Origin: Hydnum rufescens UP504
Taxonomy: Eukaryota; Basidiomycota; Agaricomycetes; Cantharellales; Hydnaceae
DNA: 40,620 bases
NCBI GenBank assembly: GCA_014904985.1
Contig: MU128937.1
Span: 345,693 to 386,312 of the forward strand
Reading direction: 5' to 3'
Below are positions 30,221 to 40,620 of the stretch, one piece after another. The notes beneath the pieces were generated by a model. The model saw only the letters and a list, made by a program, of their open reading frames with translations. It had not been told where the DNA came from and ran no database searches. Positions within the stretch are counted from its first letter, which is position 1. Each line of letters opens with the position of its first letter. The position numbers and the translations under genes are program-made.

Positions 30221-32103
30221 TTACTTGTCAGGGTCTAGCCCATCATCACTCAGCAATTTATCCTCATCATTCTCAATCACACCCAATGAGAGTGATTTGT
30301 TCTTGTGCTTTTCTTCCAGCTCACACAAGACCTGGTCCTGAGGACTTGATAAGACATTGTTCCAGAGTGACTGGAAGTGTTTTTGATGGGATTGCTGTAG
30401 AGATGCCTGATGGAGAGCGTACACCTTGTTCCCCTCCAGTTGAGGTAGGGACAGGCCAGTTTGTGAGTGACTCAGGTCTATCCACCATGCCTCATGATGT
30501 TCACAGAATGCTAGTACTTGACACATCTCCTCACAAAGAAGGAGGACTTCCTCCCACCAGTGTTCTTTCCTTGCATGCAATTTCATCCATTCAACCCACA
30601 GAGCTAAGAGGAATAATTAGTTGGGCAACAGATTAATCAGGTCACACCAAATACACCACCTTCATGGGTCTCATTATCACCATTCCCCGCAGCAGACATC
30701 CAGATCCATGATAGTGCCTGTGATCCCTCACCAAGGTTCTGGGTATGGCTGTCTTGCTTGTCCTCAGAAATTTCGGGGTCAGATAGCATATGAACGTCCC
30801 AATCCCTGAGTTCCTTCAGTTGAGGGTCGATACTGTCCAATCCCATGAGTGATATCAGAGTTTGATGAGACACTGTATACTTTGCGGCAATGCTCACAGT
30901 CTTGCATTTAGCAGACTTGATGAGGGCCATTGCACGAGTATGCATGTGTTGGCCTCAAACCTTCTGCTTGTAATTCATGAGGTGGGCCCAAATACACAAT
31001 GAACTGTGCAAGCTTGACAAAGCATCAAAGGCTTGGCCAACACACAACTTGACCTCAATATCCACGATCATATTTTGCACACGATATTCCGCAGGGATCT
31101 GAGATGGAAGGAAGTGCTTAATGGTTTCGGGGTGGGAAGGCTTCCCACATTCATCCTCGGAGGTAAGAAAATGGCATGCCTCAGGCATGTAGATCCTTTG
31201 GATATCGCAGAATGTCTTGATGGCTTGACCAATGATAATTGCTGTGATTCAATACTCGTCAGTGACAATATTGTCTCTGTTGTACATTGGACATCTGATG
31301 TGAGTTTCTGCCTATATTATGCAATTAGAAACAATACTTTAAAATGAGCTTACAAACTTACTGTGTATCCTCAATATCTAAACCCATGATGACAAATGCA
31401 CTAGCACTGACATTGTGCAATGACACACTGCCATGATATAACGAGTCCCGCTCCATTTCGATGAGTTCAAGGTGTATTTGTGCCTGCAATTTATCTGAGA
31501 AGATATTAGAATTAGCATGAATGGAAATAAGAAAGACTTACTAGACAATGGTAAAGTATAGGGGTCTGGCTTAGAGGCATCAATCTCCCACTCTCACACC
31601 ATTCATTCCCATGTGCTGGCATTGTCATCCACTAGACCTTGTGTCAGTGTGTCATATTGTTCAAGATGAAATGCACTTTGGACAAGGGCATTGTGCAGTT
31701 TCTGAAGTAAGGAAGTGCCTATTGTACAGAGATTAGAAATGCCAAAGGAAGAAGTGGTGAACTCACCGAGCATTGTTATCTTTCAATAGTTTAAGTCAGA
31801 CCAAATGTCATCTAGAGTGTCATGTCGACATCCAGAACCCATTTCTTTCATACTGTTGGGAGCAGGATTTATGCTGGACCAGTCTTGTTCAATACCCTCA
31901 CCATCTGTCTGTCCAACCCCCGGCATCCAGTTCAAGGAAAATTGGGCATGGCCTTCAGGCTTGTGGGCCCTGAAGTGGAATTTGGGGATAACCCCCCTCA
32001 GAGTCGTAATGTTGGGGTCAATCTGGAATTCCGGGGGTAACGATGGAAGTCGACAGTGAAGCTTGGTGATCCATTGGCAAAATATATTGTACAAGATCAT
32101 AAT
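30221..32103 (-). pseudogene. KDZ-type DNA transposase, C-terminal half, with introns
   Basis: Begins abruptly at about 32103 with ILYNIFCQWITKL. Then come FRAHKPEGHAQFSLNWMPG and the conserved TDGEGIEQDWSSINP box, GSGCRHDTLDDIW, and later the C-terminal signature EHWWEEVLLLCEEM with CQVLAFCEHHEAWW, followed by an acidic end. These match Kyakuja-Dileera-Zisupton transposases of agaricomycetes (recognised from family knowledge). Introns: 31719-31766, 31495-31541, 31312-31361 and 30604-30659, all 47-56 nt with GTRNGT or GTGGTG donors and YAG acceptors. TGA at 31783 and 30955 fit former CGA. The N-terminal catalytic half and element ends are missing, so it is a dead fragment. Confidence 0.88.
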
Positions 32104-32240
32104 ATGTCCTAATTTTGTCCCCTGAAGGCACCTAATGCACCCCCAAAAAGGTACCTCTTAGGTGGGTTCCAGTTGCATTGGCCTTTGACCTAAGAGGTGG
32201 TTTTTATATAGGCACGTCTAGGCAGTGTCTAAAGGTGTTC
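32104..32240. repeat. Short inverted repeat related to the 6126 element
   Basis: ACCTCTTAGGT (about 32153) and its complement ACCTAAGAGGT (about 32188) are mirrored. The phrase CCCCAAAAAGGTACCT resembles the core of the inverted repeat at 6126-6183. Confidence 0.55.
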
Positions 32241-32299
32241 AAAAGATGAAAAATTTCTAAGTCCCTATAATAGGTGTGCCTATCTGTGCCTGCCGCAGG

Positions 32300-32830
32300 C
32301 GCCACTCCCAGGCTTTTTAACTATTTGATAGGCATTCTGGGGTTGATTTAGGCATGCCTAAATCAGTTGTGTCTAATGATGTCTAGGGCTTAATTATTAA
32401 CTTTGAATTGAAGTGGCCTATCCAGGGTTGATTTAGACATGCCTAAATCAGTGATGTCTAGTGATGTGTAGAATTTACTTATTGAATTTGAAGAGGCATA
32501 TCAAGGGTTAATTTAGGCATGTCTAAATCAGTTGTGTCTAGCAATGTCTAGAGCTTAATTATTGACTTTGAAGAGGCCTATCAAGGGTTAATTTAGGCAT
32601 GTCTAAATCAGTTGTGTCTAGCAATGTCTAGAGCTTAATTATTGACTTTGAAGAGGCCTATCAAGGGTTAATTTAGGCATGTCTAAATCAGTTGTGTCTA
32701 GCAATGTCTAGAGCTTAATTATTGACTTTGAAGAGGCCTATCAAGGTTAATTTAGGCATGTCTAAATCAGTTGTGTCTAGTCATGTCTAGAGCTTAATTA
32801 TTGACTTTGAAGAGACCTATCAAGGTTGTC
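32300..32830. repeat. 80-bp satellite with TAGGCATGTCTA motifs
   Basis: Five to six units, exact 80-bp period between 32500 and 32760: GGCCTATCAAGGGTTAATTT then AGGCATGTCTAAATCAGTTG then TGTCTAGCAATGTCTAGAGC then TTAATTATTGACTTTGAAGA. The first units are more diverged. Confidence 0.92.
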
Positions 32831-33100
32831 TCATTATGGTGTATGAAATTGGTGTCTATTGGTGTCTATTGGTGTCTCATGGTGTCTCATGGTGTCCAAG
32901 TCTTCAATTAAACTGGTAATTACTCTGCCATTCATGGTGGTGTCTATTGGTCTCCACTGGTGTCTAAGTCCTCACTTGAACTTGAAGTTACCTTTGTATC
33001 ATGATCATGGTGGTCTCTAATGATGTTTAAGTTTTCAATTCAAGTGGATATTTCACCTTGGCATCATGATGGTGTCTAGTGGTGTCCAGATCCTCTGTCT
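32831..33100. repeat. GGTGTCTATT/GGTGTCTCAT short tandem repeat
   Basis: Ten-base tandem words GGTGTCTATT and GGTGTCTCAT, decaying into longer blocks beginning ATGGTGTCTA and TTCAATT. Confidence 0.75.
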
Positions 33101-33589
33101 TGCAGCACTCACTTGTTAATGAGTTTGAAGAGTTGGGTAGTAGTGTTCTTGTCAAGGGCATGGGTGAATTGCACAATGGTGAGGGAAACTTTCATTTATG
33201 ATGGAGAATAACTTTCTGCCTTGCAAGTGGAAATATTGGGGTGATTGGATGAAATGGTTTAGATCAGTAACAGGTTGAATGTCTTGAGCTACACAGAAGA
33301 ACACAATGTATACTGTGATAGCTGAGGCCATTCACTAAGTGTGTATTGTCAATAGACAAAATGGAGTTTACAGTAATGAGAGTATGTGTGGTAACTGTGC
33401 TGTGTGATTCACAGTGATGCCCCAGCACTAGACAAATGGACACAACATGGATTGAGAACAATGAGGCAAATCCAGACAGTGTGTATTAACATTCACACTG
33501 ATATGGAGTGAGTGCCTCCAAAGCATTGGGAAACAAGTTTTCTATGGTACAGCAACAAGATAAGTTCTGTCCAAAATAACCATGTCTAT
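33101..33589. other. Unique-looking spacer without gene
   Basis: AT-rich with stops in all frames. No ORF above 65 codons and no recognised repeat beyond scattered ACAGTGTRTATT words. Confidence 0.6.
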
Positions 33590-34420
33590 GTCATGTAGAT
33601 ATATCTATGCTATGATAGAGGATAGGCATGCCTATGCTGAAAAATAGACATGCCTATTCCATGAAATAGACATGTCTATATTGAGAATTAGACATGCCTA
33701 TTCTCAGGTATAGACATGTCTAAACTGAAATAGACATGTCTACATTGAAATAGACATGTCTATCCAGGGAAATAGGCATGCCTATTTCAGAATAGACATG
33801 TCTATCCAGGGACATAGGCATGCCTATTCTGAAAAATAGACATGCCTATACTGGGAATAGACATGCCTATTCCAGAATAGACATGTCTATCCAGGGACAT
33901 AGGCATGCCTATTCTGAAAAATAGACATGCCTATACTGGGAATTAGACATGCCTATTCAGTATAGACATGTCTACACTGAAATAGACATGTCTATCCAGG
34001 GAAATAGGCATGCCTATTCCAAAAAATAGACATGCCTATACTGGGAATTAGACATGCCTATTCAGTATAGACATGTCTATCCAGGGAAATAGGCATGCCT
34101 ATTCTGAACAATAGACATGCCTATACTGGGAATTAGACATGCCTATTCAGTACAGACATGTCTAAACTGAAATAGACATGTCTATCCAGGCAAATAGGCA
34201 TGCCTATTCCAAAAAATAGACATGCCTATACTGGGAATTAGACATGCCTATTCAGTATAGACATGTCTAAACTGAAATAGACATGTCTATCCAGGCAAAT
34301 AGGCATGCCTATTCAAAAAATAGACATGCCTATACTGGGAATAGACATGCCTATTCAGTATAGACATGTCTAAACTGAAATAGACATGCCTATTCTATAC
34401 TGGGAAATAGACATACCTGA
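33590..34420. repeat. Dense array of the 12-bp palindrome TAGRCATGYCTA
   Basis: About 37 copies in 800 bp. Three forms occur: TAGACATGTCTA and TAGGCATGCCTA (perfect palindromes) and the hybrid TAGACATGCCTA. They alternate with 6-12-nt spacers such as CCAGGGAAA, TCCAAAAAA, CTGGGAAT and AACTGAAA, in a higher-order period of about 85 or 105 bp. Confidence 0.93.
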
Positions 34421-34557
34421 AGCCCTAACAGCACACAAGTCAATACAGTAGCTTCAGCTGACTCAAGCACAAGTGGAGTAAGCTCCCAAGCACTGCAATG
34501 TAATATGTTTTACGGGACAAGGTACCATACAACAAACCAAGCACTAGGTCACCCAAC

Positions 34558-37500
34558 CTAAGCCTTCTTGGTCTTCCTAACCCTCTTAGGATGGGATAGA
34601 GATGCATCCTTGTACTTCTTGGATGCAGGTCTCTGTGAGTCAGGTGTATCATCCCCTGAGATGGAATCATGCCGTGTGCGCTTCTTCACCTGAGCTAGAG
34701 TGCTTGTTTCAGACACAACAAAATCCGAGGTTGGTGTATCAACATCAGTGCCAGGTGAGTCATGTGGCTGTTCAACAAGAAGTGAGGGACGTGCAGCACG
34801 GGCAGGGAGGTATCTGTGAGGATCAGGCTTCTTGATGTTCAGCAGAAGGCACATTCTTAATAGATAAACTGCTCACTGGTGTAGTAGCTCCCACCATATT
34901 TTTCCGAGGTGGTGGCTCGGGTGTGTCACCATCTCGTTTCCGTTTCTTTGAGTGGCCTTTAGACAGATTGAGCTGACTATCCCGTCGAGTCATACGTCGC
35001 TGCCGCCGTAAGAGTGTTTTCTCTGATGCCAACTTCCCAAATGGAGTCGCCCATGCTGAGCACTCATGGACCCAGAGAACAGTCGAGCCACTATGTGTTT
35101 GAACAAGTGGCAGATCCCCGAGATCTTTGAGAGGAACATTCACACCATCTTTGACTGTCCGCGTACCTGCACATGCATAAATAATCAGAACACAGTGATT
35201 TTACACATGAAATAATCATCTAAGGCATACTGTCCCATGGAATAATGCGAGGTGGATTCAAGGAGTCGAAGCCATGTAGCAAGGCCCTCAATTCTCTTGA
35301 GTGGAGTGTACGGTTTGTAACTTCACGTGACAACGGCCGCGTATTGTCGGGGTAGTCCACAATGCACCATTGCCGCTTGTACAGCTTGTGTTGGACATGT
35401 GCGTATGACGGTTTTGTCCAATGCTCATATTTGTCTGCACAAGCTGTATCTGTACAGTATTTTCATGTAAGTGACACAGCGAGCTCAAGGGGGATGCACG
35501 GCATACTCCACATCTGCATAAGATACTTTGACACGTTCTCACGTTGGTCCTTTTGTACCGGAGTCCACCAGGTCTTCTTGACAGTTTCAGTAGCCTCACG
35601 GTAACGCATCTCCTCAATATCAGCTCTGAATTATATGTCATTACATGTAGGGACATTCAAATCCACAGTACTTACGAAAGTCCCCCTGCCAAGGTGTTGA
35701 GGTACTCTTGGATATGGGGATGTTTCTCGCTGAACAGTGTGTGGCTCAGCTTGCTCGGGTGGACAACACCATTGGCTTCAGTTGCTGCGACATCGCCAAG
35801 ACCGACATTGACAACAAATGACACTGTGAAGATGCCAAAGTTGAGAAGATTAAAGCTCGCCTAAAGAACTCATTGTCATCAATCTCCCTCAGAATAGCAA
35901 TATGAAAACAAACCTGTTCACCCATCTCCGACTTGATCTTCTCCATTTTTTTCACTCGGCCACCAGGGAGTTGGACACTCGCAACCTCGGTCTCAAGAAT
36001 ATTCCGCTCATGCCAAGTAAGGAGCTCAGATTCTTCACTCGTCCGTGCCACAGGATCAAGGGCATCCAGTCCCAGTTTCCAGGCATCATAGTCGGCATGG
36101 GCCTTCTCCTTATACACTTGAGGGCTCACTGAAAAGGCATCAGACACAGATCCCTAGCACTCTGACATTTCAAGTTGACTCACAGTCGCCCAATCCCTCA
36201 GAGGCATGCCGCGCCTGGAATGCATTCCACAGTTGTGTCGCCCGCTCTCGCCTCCGAGTGAGTCCCATTGCTCGCCAGACACGATCAGGTCCGCCCAATT
36301 GGAGTTGTGAATCCAAAGCCTCGACTATGCCAAGGATATCCTCTTTGGCTTTGGCAACGGCCTCCGCATCATTGGCAGTGAGGCAGCCTCGTTTGTGCGG
36401 TTTGGGTTTGGGTACACCAGAGGCATATGCAAGGACATCCGCACCAGGAATAACCCCTGTGCCCTGGGCTTGCAATTCAGAGGCAGTAGGGGTAAGGAAC
36501 GTGGTCACAGGCACACGCAAAGGCAAATCTGTATGGCTGACAGGCCGCCGCTTCGATACCCATAGGTCATCCCCCCCCACCACATCAGGGACAAAATCCA
36601 ATGATATATGGTCGTGGGGAGGTATCTGTAACAATACATCAGATACATGTCTAGATGAGCTTAGGTTCTTTAACATACCATGTCCCATGCTTCTTGGACC
36701 TCCATAGCATCCAGAATTCGTTGAATGAAAAGCCCAACCCACACCATCACCAATGTGTCTGACTCTTGAGCACGATTTCTGATGAAGCTCTCGACAATCC
36801 AAAAGAATTCAGTGCGAAAGGGCCCGTGCATCGCCCACACATCAGCGCCACCCCCAAATAATGAGAGACAGACAGAATGGATGTGTTCATCCACCTCGTG
36901 CGACGACATGCCCTCATTTATGGAGAAGTGAGGAGTTATGAGGATGGGACATTCCTCAGTACCGGGGGGAGCTAATGTGATGATGGAATCAAGATAGGCA
37001 ATGTACAGTTCACGATGCTTAACGATCTTGAGTCGCGCTGCCTCTGATTCCACTGGCTCGTACGGGCCATCTGCATCAACATCTTTGTGATGGACTGGCG
37101 CAGAATTGCCAAGGGAAAGTGCCTTTGTGGCTGCATCAGAGGGATCATGAGGGGGATGCGCGGAATCGTCCAAGGAAACAGCTTGGGCAGAACTGCCGAG
37201 GGAAACGGCTTCCAGGGCCGCATCATGGAGAGACGAGGCTTTGGCTCGGTGACGGCTGCCAAGGGAAACGACTTCCGCGGCTGCATTGTGGAGATCATCG
37301 GGAGGGGCATGCGCGGAATGATCCAAGGAGATGGCTTGGGCAGAACTGTCAAGGGAAACAGCTTCCAGGGCCGCATCATGGAGAGACGAAGCTTTGGCTC
37401 GGCGACGGCTGCCGAGGGAAACGACTTCCGCGGCTGCATTGTGGAGATCATCGGGAGGGGCATGCGCAGAATGATCCAAAGGGACGGCTTGAGAAACGGC

Positions 37501-37851
37501 TGTCAAGGCTTTGGCTCGGCGAGGGCGACGTTGCTCAGGATCCTGCAAATTGAGTTAGAAGATAGGCAGAATAGATACGACAAGTAACATAAGCGTACAT
37601 CAGAAAAAGGTGGCAGGGCCACTCCACGAAGGCGCCGAGATGGCTGTCGGTTCACAATTTCATTCTCAAAAAAATTCCCAGAATCAGTTTAAAAAGCAAA
37701 GGTGAAGAAGCCTTGACTTCAGAGACATGCCCGGTCTACTAGGGTAGCCCAGGACATCTCGTCCATTCTGTGTCGGCCAAACGATGAAACGGACCTCGAC
37801 GGGTTTAGAAATGGATGGTACTTCAACTACCAGTCGCTTCCCACGAGCCAT
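34558..37851 (-). CDS. Multi-exon gene of unknown function, with one in-frame TGA
   Basis: Probable start at the ATG ending at 37851 (MARGKRLVVEVPSISKP); the first splice junction is unclear. Clear exons on the minus strand: about 37660-37599, 37542-36679, 36625-36184, 36128-35913, 35860-35676, 35625-35231 and 35166-34823, with introns of 50-64 nt keeping frame. The large exon has two tandem 51-aa repeats (37100-37540) built from VSL-D/G-S-A and LHDAALE words, then IAYLDSIITLAPPGTEECPI and DVWAMHGPFRTEFFWIVESF. The exon at 36128-35913 has DYDAWKLGLDAL and WHERNILETEV. The C-terminus is basic (SKKRKRDGD and KRVRKTKKA), NLS-like. A TGA at 35465 sits in an otherwise continuous exon and fits a former CGA. 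The last 260 bp switches frame. No known domain was recognised, so it may be a lineage-specific fungal family, now probably pseudogenised. Confidence 0.6.
37110..37540 (-). repeat. 153-bp coding tandem repeat (2 copies plus partial)
   Basis: GGAAACGACTTCCGCGGCTG recurs at about 37264 and 37417, a 153-bp (51-codon) period, with about 51-bp internal sub-repeats. It encodes alternating VSLGS/VSLDS and HDAALEA words. Confidence 0.9.
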
Positions 37852-38098
37852 TGTTGTATTAGCAAAGAAAGGAGCTCAGAAAAGCCTTCAGAGACACGCC
37901 TGGTTTTGTAAAAAAACCCAGGATAGCTCGTTCAGCCAGGAGATGGTGTTCACAAGGGTTCCACTCAACACCGCAAGTTGCCGAAATAATTAACTTAAAT
38001 TACAAGTCAAGGGGAAAGTAGTAGTATGGTACATCACGATCAAGTTCCATACATAGCGTCCAAGAAGTACTCCCCAAAGACAAAGATTCTTCGGCATG
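37852..38098. other. Spacer between the two unknown genes
   Basis: At 37866-37930 the minus strand encodes a near copy of a 5' part of the downstream gene (LGFFTKPGVSLKAF versus LGYPSRPGMSLKSR, 37690-37760). This suggests a local duplication or an unannotated exon. No promoter element is obvious. Confidence 0.5.
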
Positions 38099-40620
38099 TC
38101 ATACACCTTTTTCGATCAAAGTGGAAGACGCCCAAGCTTGATCAGGACTGCCAGGTGCAGTAATGCTGGCAGCGAATGTATGAAGCGATCGTCCGAGAAA
38201 ACGGATAACACTGCAGTATGGTCCTGTGGTTAGAGGGAGGACTATGCGCACAGGGGATCCCTTTCCAAACTGCTGCAACGCAAGACCGAAGCGGATCAAT
38301 TCAAGGGATGCGCCAGCAGGGGCCTGCCGTTGAGATTCAATGATGTTGAGTGCAGCAGGAGTCGAGAAGCACACCATGTGCATATTCCGTGTCATACGGA
38401 GGGACCGGTTGGGCTCCCAGTGAACGTCCATTTGAGCTGTAGACGGATCATCACGCAACAGAGCCGGATATCGCGAGAGCTCGACAAAGTGGTCGAACAG
38501 TCTCCGTTTTTTAGCTAGGTTTTTCTCGCGCTTCGAAAGAGAGCTTGAATCAACCCCTGGAGAGTTGTAAGGCGGTGGGGCGCGATGGAGAAGGAAAGCC
38601 ATTTCAGAGCGAGCCCGGCCGCATGCAAGAACCAAAGAATAATACTCCAAGTCGACGTGAGCATAGTACTTGTCGATTGATTCGGAGCGTGTGATCCATG
38701 CAGATCTGATGCCAGGGAAGCCACCTTGGAGCAGTCCCCTCTTCATAACCTCGGACCACCGCCTGCACCTGCGCCTGCACCTTGAATAATAAATGGATGG
38801 AGCGTGCTTTGCTCCCCACTTCAACTGCCAAGCGCACACCTAGCGCCCCGAATGGATGGTAGGCAGCAAGACACTCTGCCACCGGAGATTCTTTTGTACC
38901 AATGGGGCCCACACCCACAAAATACCAGGTTGAGGTGGGAATGGGGTCTTGTGGAAACGTGGCACTGATGAGATGCAGGTCGGAGTCCGGGGTAACTGAA
39001 TGAGGAATGATTTCAGTGGCTGCAGCAGACGCACTAGACGAGGGATGAGCGGCAGAACCAGGGGTATCGTGAGGCGCAGCACTGGCCAAAGCAGTAGTGG
39101 CCTTGTCGAGATCCACCTCGATGACAGTGGAGGGGGGGTCGACGATTATTGGAGACTCTGTCGAACCCAGCAGGGGTGACGGGGATATGTTATGTGGGAT
39201 AGTGGCCGAGTCGAGATCCACGTCAATCACAGTGGAGGGGAGATCGATCCTTATCGGAGCCTCCCTCGAACCCAACAGGCGTGACAGGGACGCATCATGT
39301 GGGATAGTGACTGCGTCGAGATCCACCTCGATCACAGTAGAGGGGGGATCGATCCTTATCGGAGACTCCCTCGAACCCAATGGGCATGACAGGGAAGCAT
39401 CATGTGAGAGATCACAAATCATGGGAGTCGGCGAACTAGGCAGAGGGGGCTGAGGTTGGGGCACCTGGATCTGGGTGAGAGACACAGGGGGGGGTCGATA
39501 GCCGGGAGGAGCTGACAGGGAAACAGGACGAGGTGGCGGGGTGCATTGGAATACGTCAGCGAAATATAAGAATGCATCAGCTTCGGCGAGGTGTGATACG
39601 CAAGCCTTCTGCAACGATCGGGGGACTGTCGTACACCACGAAGGTGGAGTCAAGACTCGGTCGTCACCCACTCTCATGAGGCTGAGGACTGAGTGTCTCC
39701 CACCCCATGCCTTAGGGAGCCGGAGAAGGTTTGCGAGACGAACATGGACCTCGTTCCACTCCATCTGACCAGAGAACCCGGGTTCCACGGTGTCGAATAC
39801 CATCTGCTGAAGCGCATACAACCATCGAGGCGATCTGACTTCATGATGGACATGTCGCATACCCCAATATGGGTTTATGCCAGAGGTGCAAAGTTCAGCA
39901 CGGGTCGGAATATACAGTTGCGATATTGCATCATACACCGTGTCATATCCTTGACATTCTTGCGCAATGTGTCAAAGGACCACTGATCTCCTGGGATTGT
40001 CGCGAGACTTCAAATCTTTCTCCAAGAACTTTACACGATCATGGGAAAAGTAGGATTCGAGGAATTCGATGGCCCAGACAGGTGCCCCTGACGGTTCCAG
40101 CTCCTCCAGAGCATCTGCGAACTCTGATCGACGAGAGTGCTCCACGAATGTCCCCATGAGAGCGACATCTGTTGGCCACACTGGGGGTAAGACCCGGTTG
40201 TAGAGTGATAGGAGAACGACGGCTCGTCCCATGAACATCCAGCTCAGCCCTTGTAGCTCGAGGCCAAGGAATTGGACCTTGATCCAGACTCCGGCATCCT
40301 GTGAATCCAACTGGCTCAACAAGGTCTGAAGGCTCTCCGGGTTCAAATGAGAGGGGATGGGGTGATATGGCTTCAAAAGATTCATCCACCTCTGAGCTTC
40401 TGCCCAGTAGGGTTCCAGCCATTCAGCTAACATCGAACCCAAGCGATTAGGGGAGTCACCAGGAACTGGGCCATCATACGAGGTAGGCATGAATGCGCGA
40501 TGCCAGAGGGTGGGTTGCAGCGGTTGAGGGAAAATAGTGGGGTCTGAGGCTTGGAAATCATATGAGTCAGGTCTGAGCTCATTTACTGGCAAGACGAAGG
40601 GGGATAATGGCCACCAATAT
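38099..40620 (-). CDS. Large gene of unknown function, partial at window edge, with in-frame TGA
   Basis: The minus-strand frame is open to the window end (YWWPLSPFVLPVNELRPDSY) and runs to a TGA at 39972. It then continues in the same frame from HIAQECQGYD to about 38780, so the TGA probably replaced CGA. N-terminal part: MLAEWLEPYWAEAQRWMNLL, VWIKVQFLGLELQGLSWMF, LPPVWPTDVALMG. Middle: Pro-rich, then three tandem 35-aa repeats (39106-39420) each ending STVI(E/D)VDLD. C-terminal part, in a second frame from about 38780: ESIDKYYAHVDLEYYSLVL and KREKNLAKKRRLFDHFVELS. The frame change falls at a short GTGCAGGCGCAG repeat and may be slippage or an unrecognised intron. No known domain was recognised. 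Confidence 0.6.
39106..39420 (-). repeat. 105-bp coding tandem repeat (3 copies) in the unknown gene
   Basis: Starts of TCGAGATCCACSTCRATSAC at 39106, 39211 and 39316 give an exact 105-bp period. Each copy encodes a block like HDASLSRLLGSREAPIRID followed by PSTVIDVDLDSATIP. Copies differ by a few substitutions only, with no frame breaks. Confidence 0.92.

Noticed and set aside
30208..30636. 142-codon plus-strand ORF
   Set aside because: Antisense to the well-supported KDZ C-terminal exon.
33590..34420. TAGRCATGYCTA array as true p53-type response elements
   Set aside because: The dyad resembles the p53 half-site RRRCWWGYYY, but fungi lack p53. The match is expected from any CATG-centred palindrome.
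34558..40620. The two unknown genes as TET/JBP dioxygenases, which are known near KDZ elements
   Set aside because: No HxD...H iron-binding signature or matching fold motif could be found in either reading.

Overview
The window looks like a transposon-rich, gene-poor stretch of a basidiomycete genome, most likely an agaricomycete mushroom. The grounds are a Tf2-like chromodomain Ty3/Gypsy element, a KDZ-type transposase with 47-56-nt spliceosomal introns (GTRNGT, CTRAY and YAG signals), a small spliced Zn2Cys6-like gene, and CpG-decayed repeats. No rRNA, tRNA, CRISPR array or intact conserved housekeeping gene was seen.

Layout. (1) 1-1300 is a truncated protease-RT fragment of Gypsy family B, duplicated at 6201-7424. 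(2) 1301-6060 lies between the two copies and is the most unusual region. A 650-bp near-perfect palindrome (3871-4519) carries mirrored start codons, so two head-to-head transcription units diverge from it. Each unit is a string of short exon-like segments separated by about 90-116-nt intron-like segments. Almost every intron contains the same perfect hairpin (H2), and almost every exon ends in a second hairpin (H1) a few nt before the 5' splice site. (3) 6201-13072 is the rest of element B (protease, RT, RNase H, integrase and a long coiled-coil C-terminal extension), followed by a 1.36-kb LTR. (4) 13073-15717 holds non-coding DNA, a degenerate tandem repeat and another family-B LTR. (5) 15718-28300 is a nested stack on the minus strand. 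Gypsy element C was split by a complete chromodomain element D (15855-25666, 5-bp target duplication TGTAC). D was later hit by two family-B LTRs (16328-17708 and 22020-23235). D carries an antisense, spliced gene with a Zn2Cys6-like motif just inside its 3' LTR. (6) 28300-30090 holds decayed repeats and a 40-bp minisatellite. (7) 30221-32103 is the C-terminal half of a KDZ transposase pseudogene. (8) 32240-34410 holds satellites built on the 12-bp palindrome TAG(A/G)CATG(T/C)CTA. (9) 34558-40620 holds two multi-domain minus-strand genes of unknown function, each with one in-frame TGA and internal tandem repeats.

A unifying theme is CpG decay. Nearly all in-frame stops in the elements and in the two unknown genes are TGA where CGA would fit, and one is directly confirmed by the paired copy A. 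RT catalytic Asp residues are lost by CpG-to-CpA changes in two separate families. This points to long-term cytosine methylation or a RIP-like process. All coding elements seen here appear non-autonomous today. The exception to scrutinise is the hairpin-intron array, whose stems show paired compensatory changes rather than random decay.
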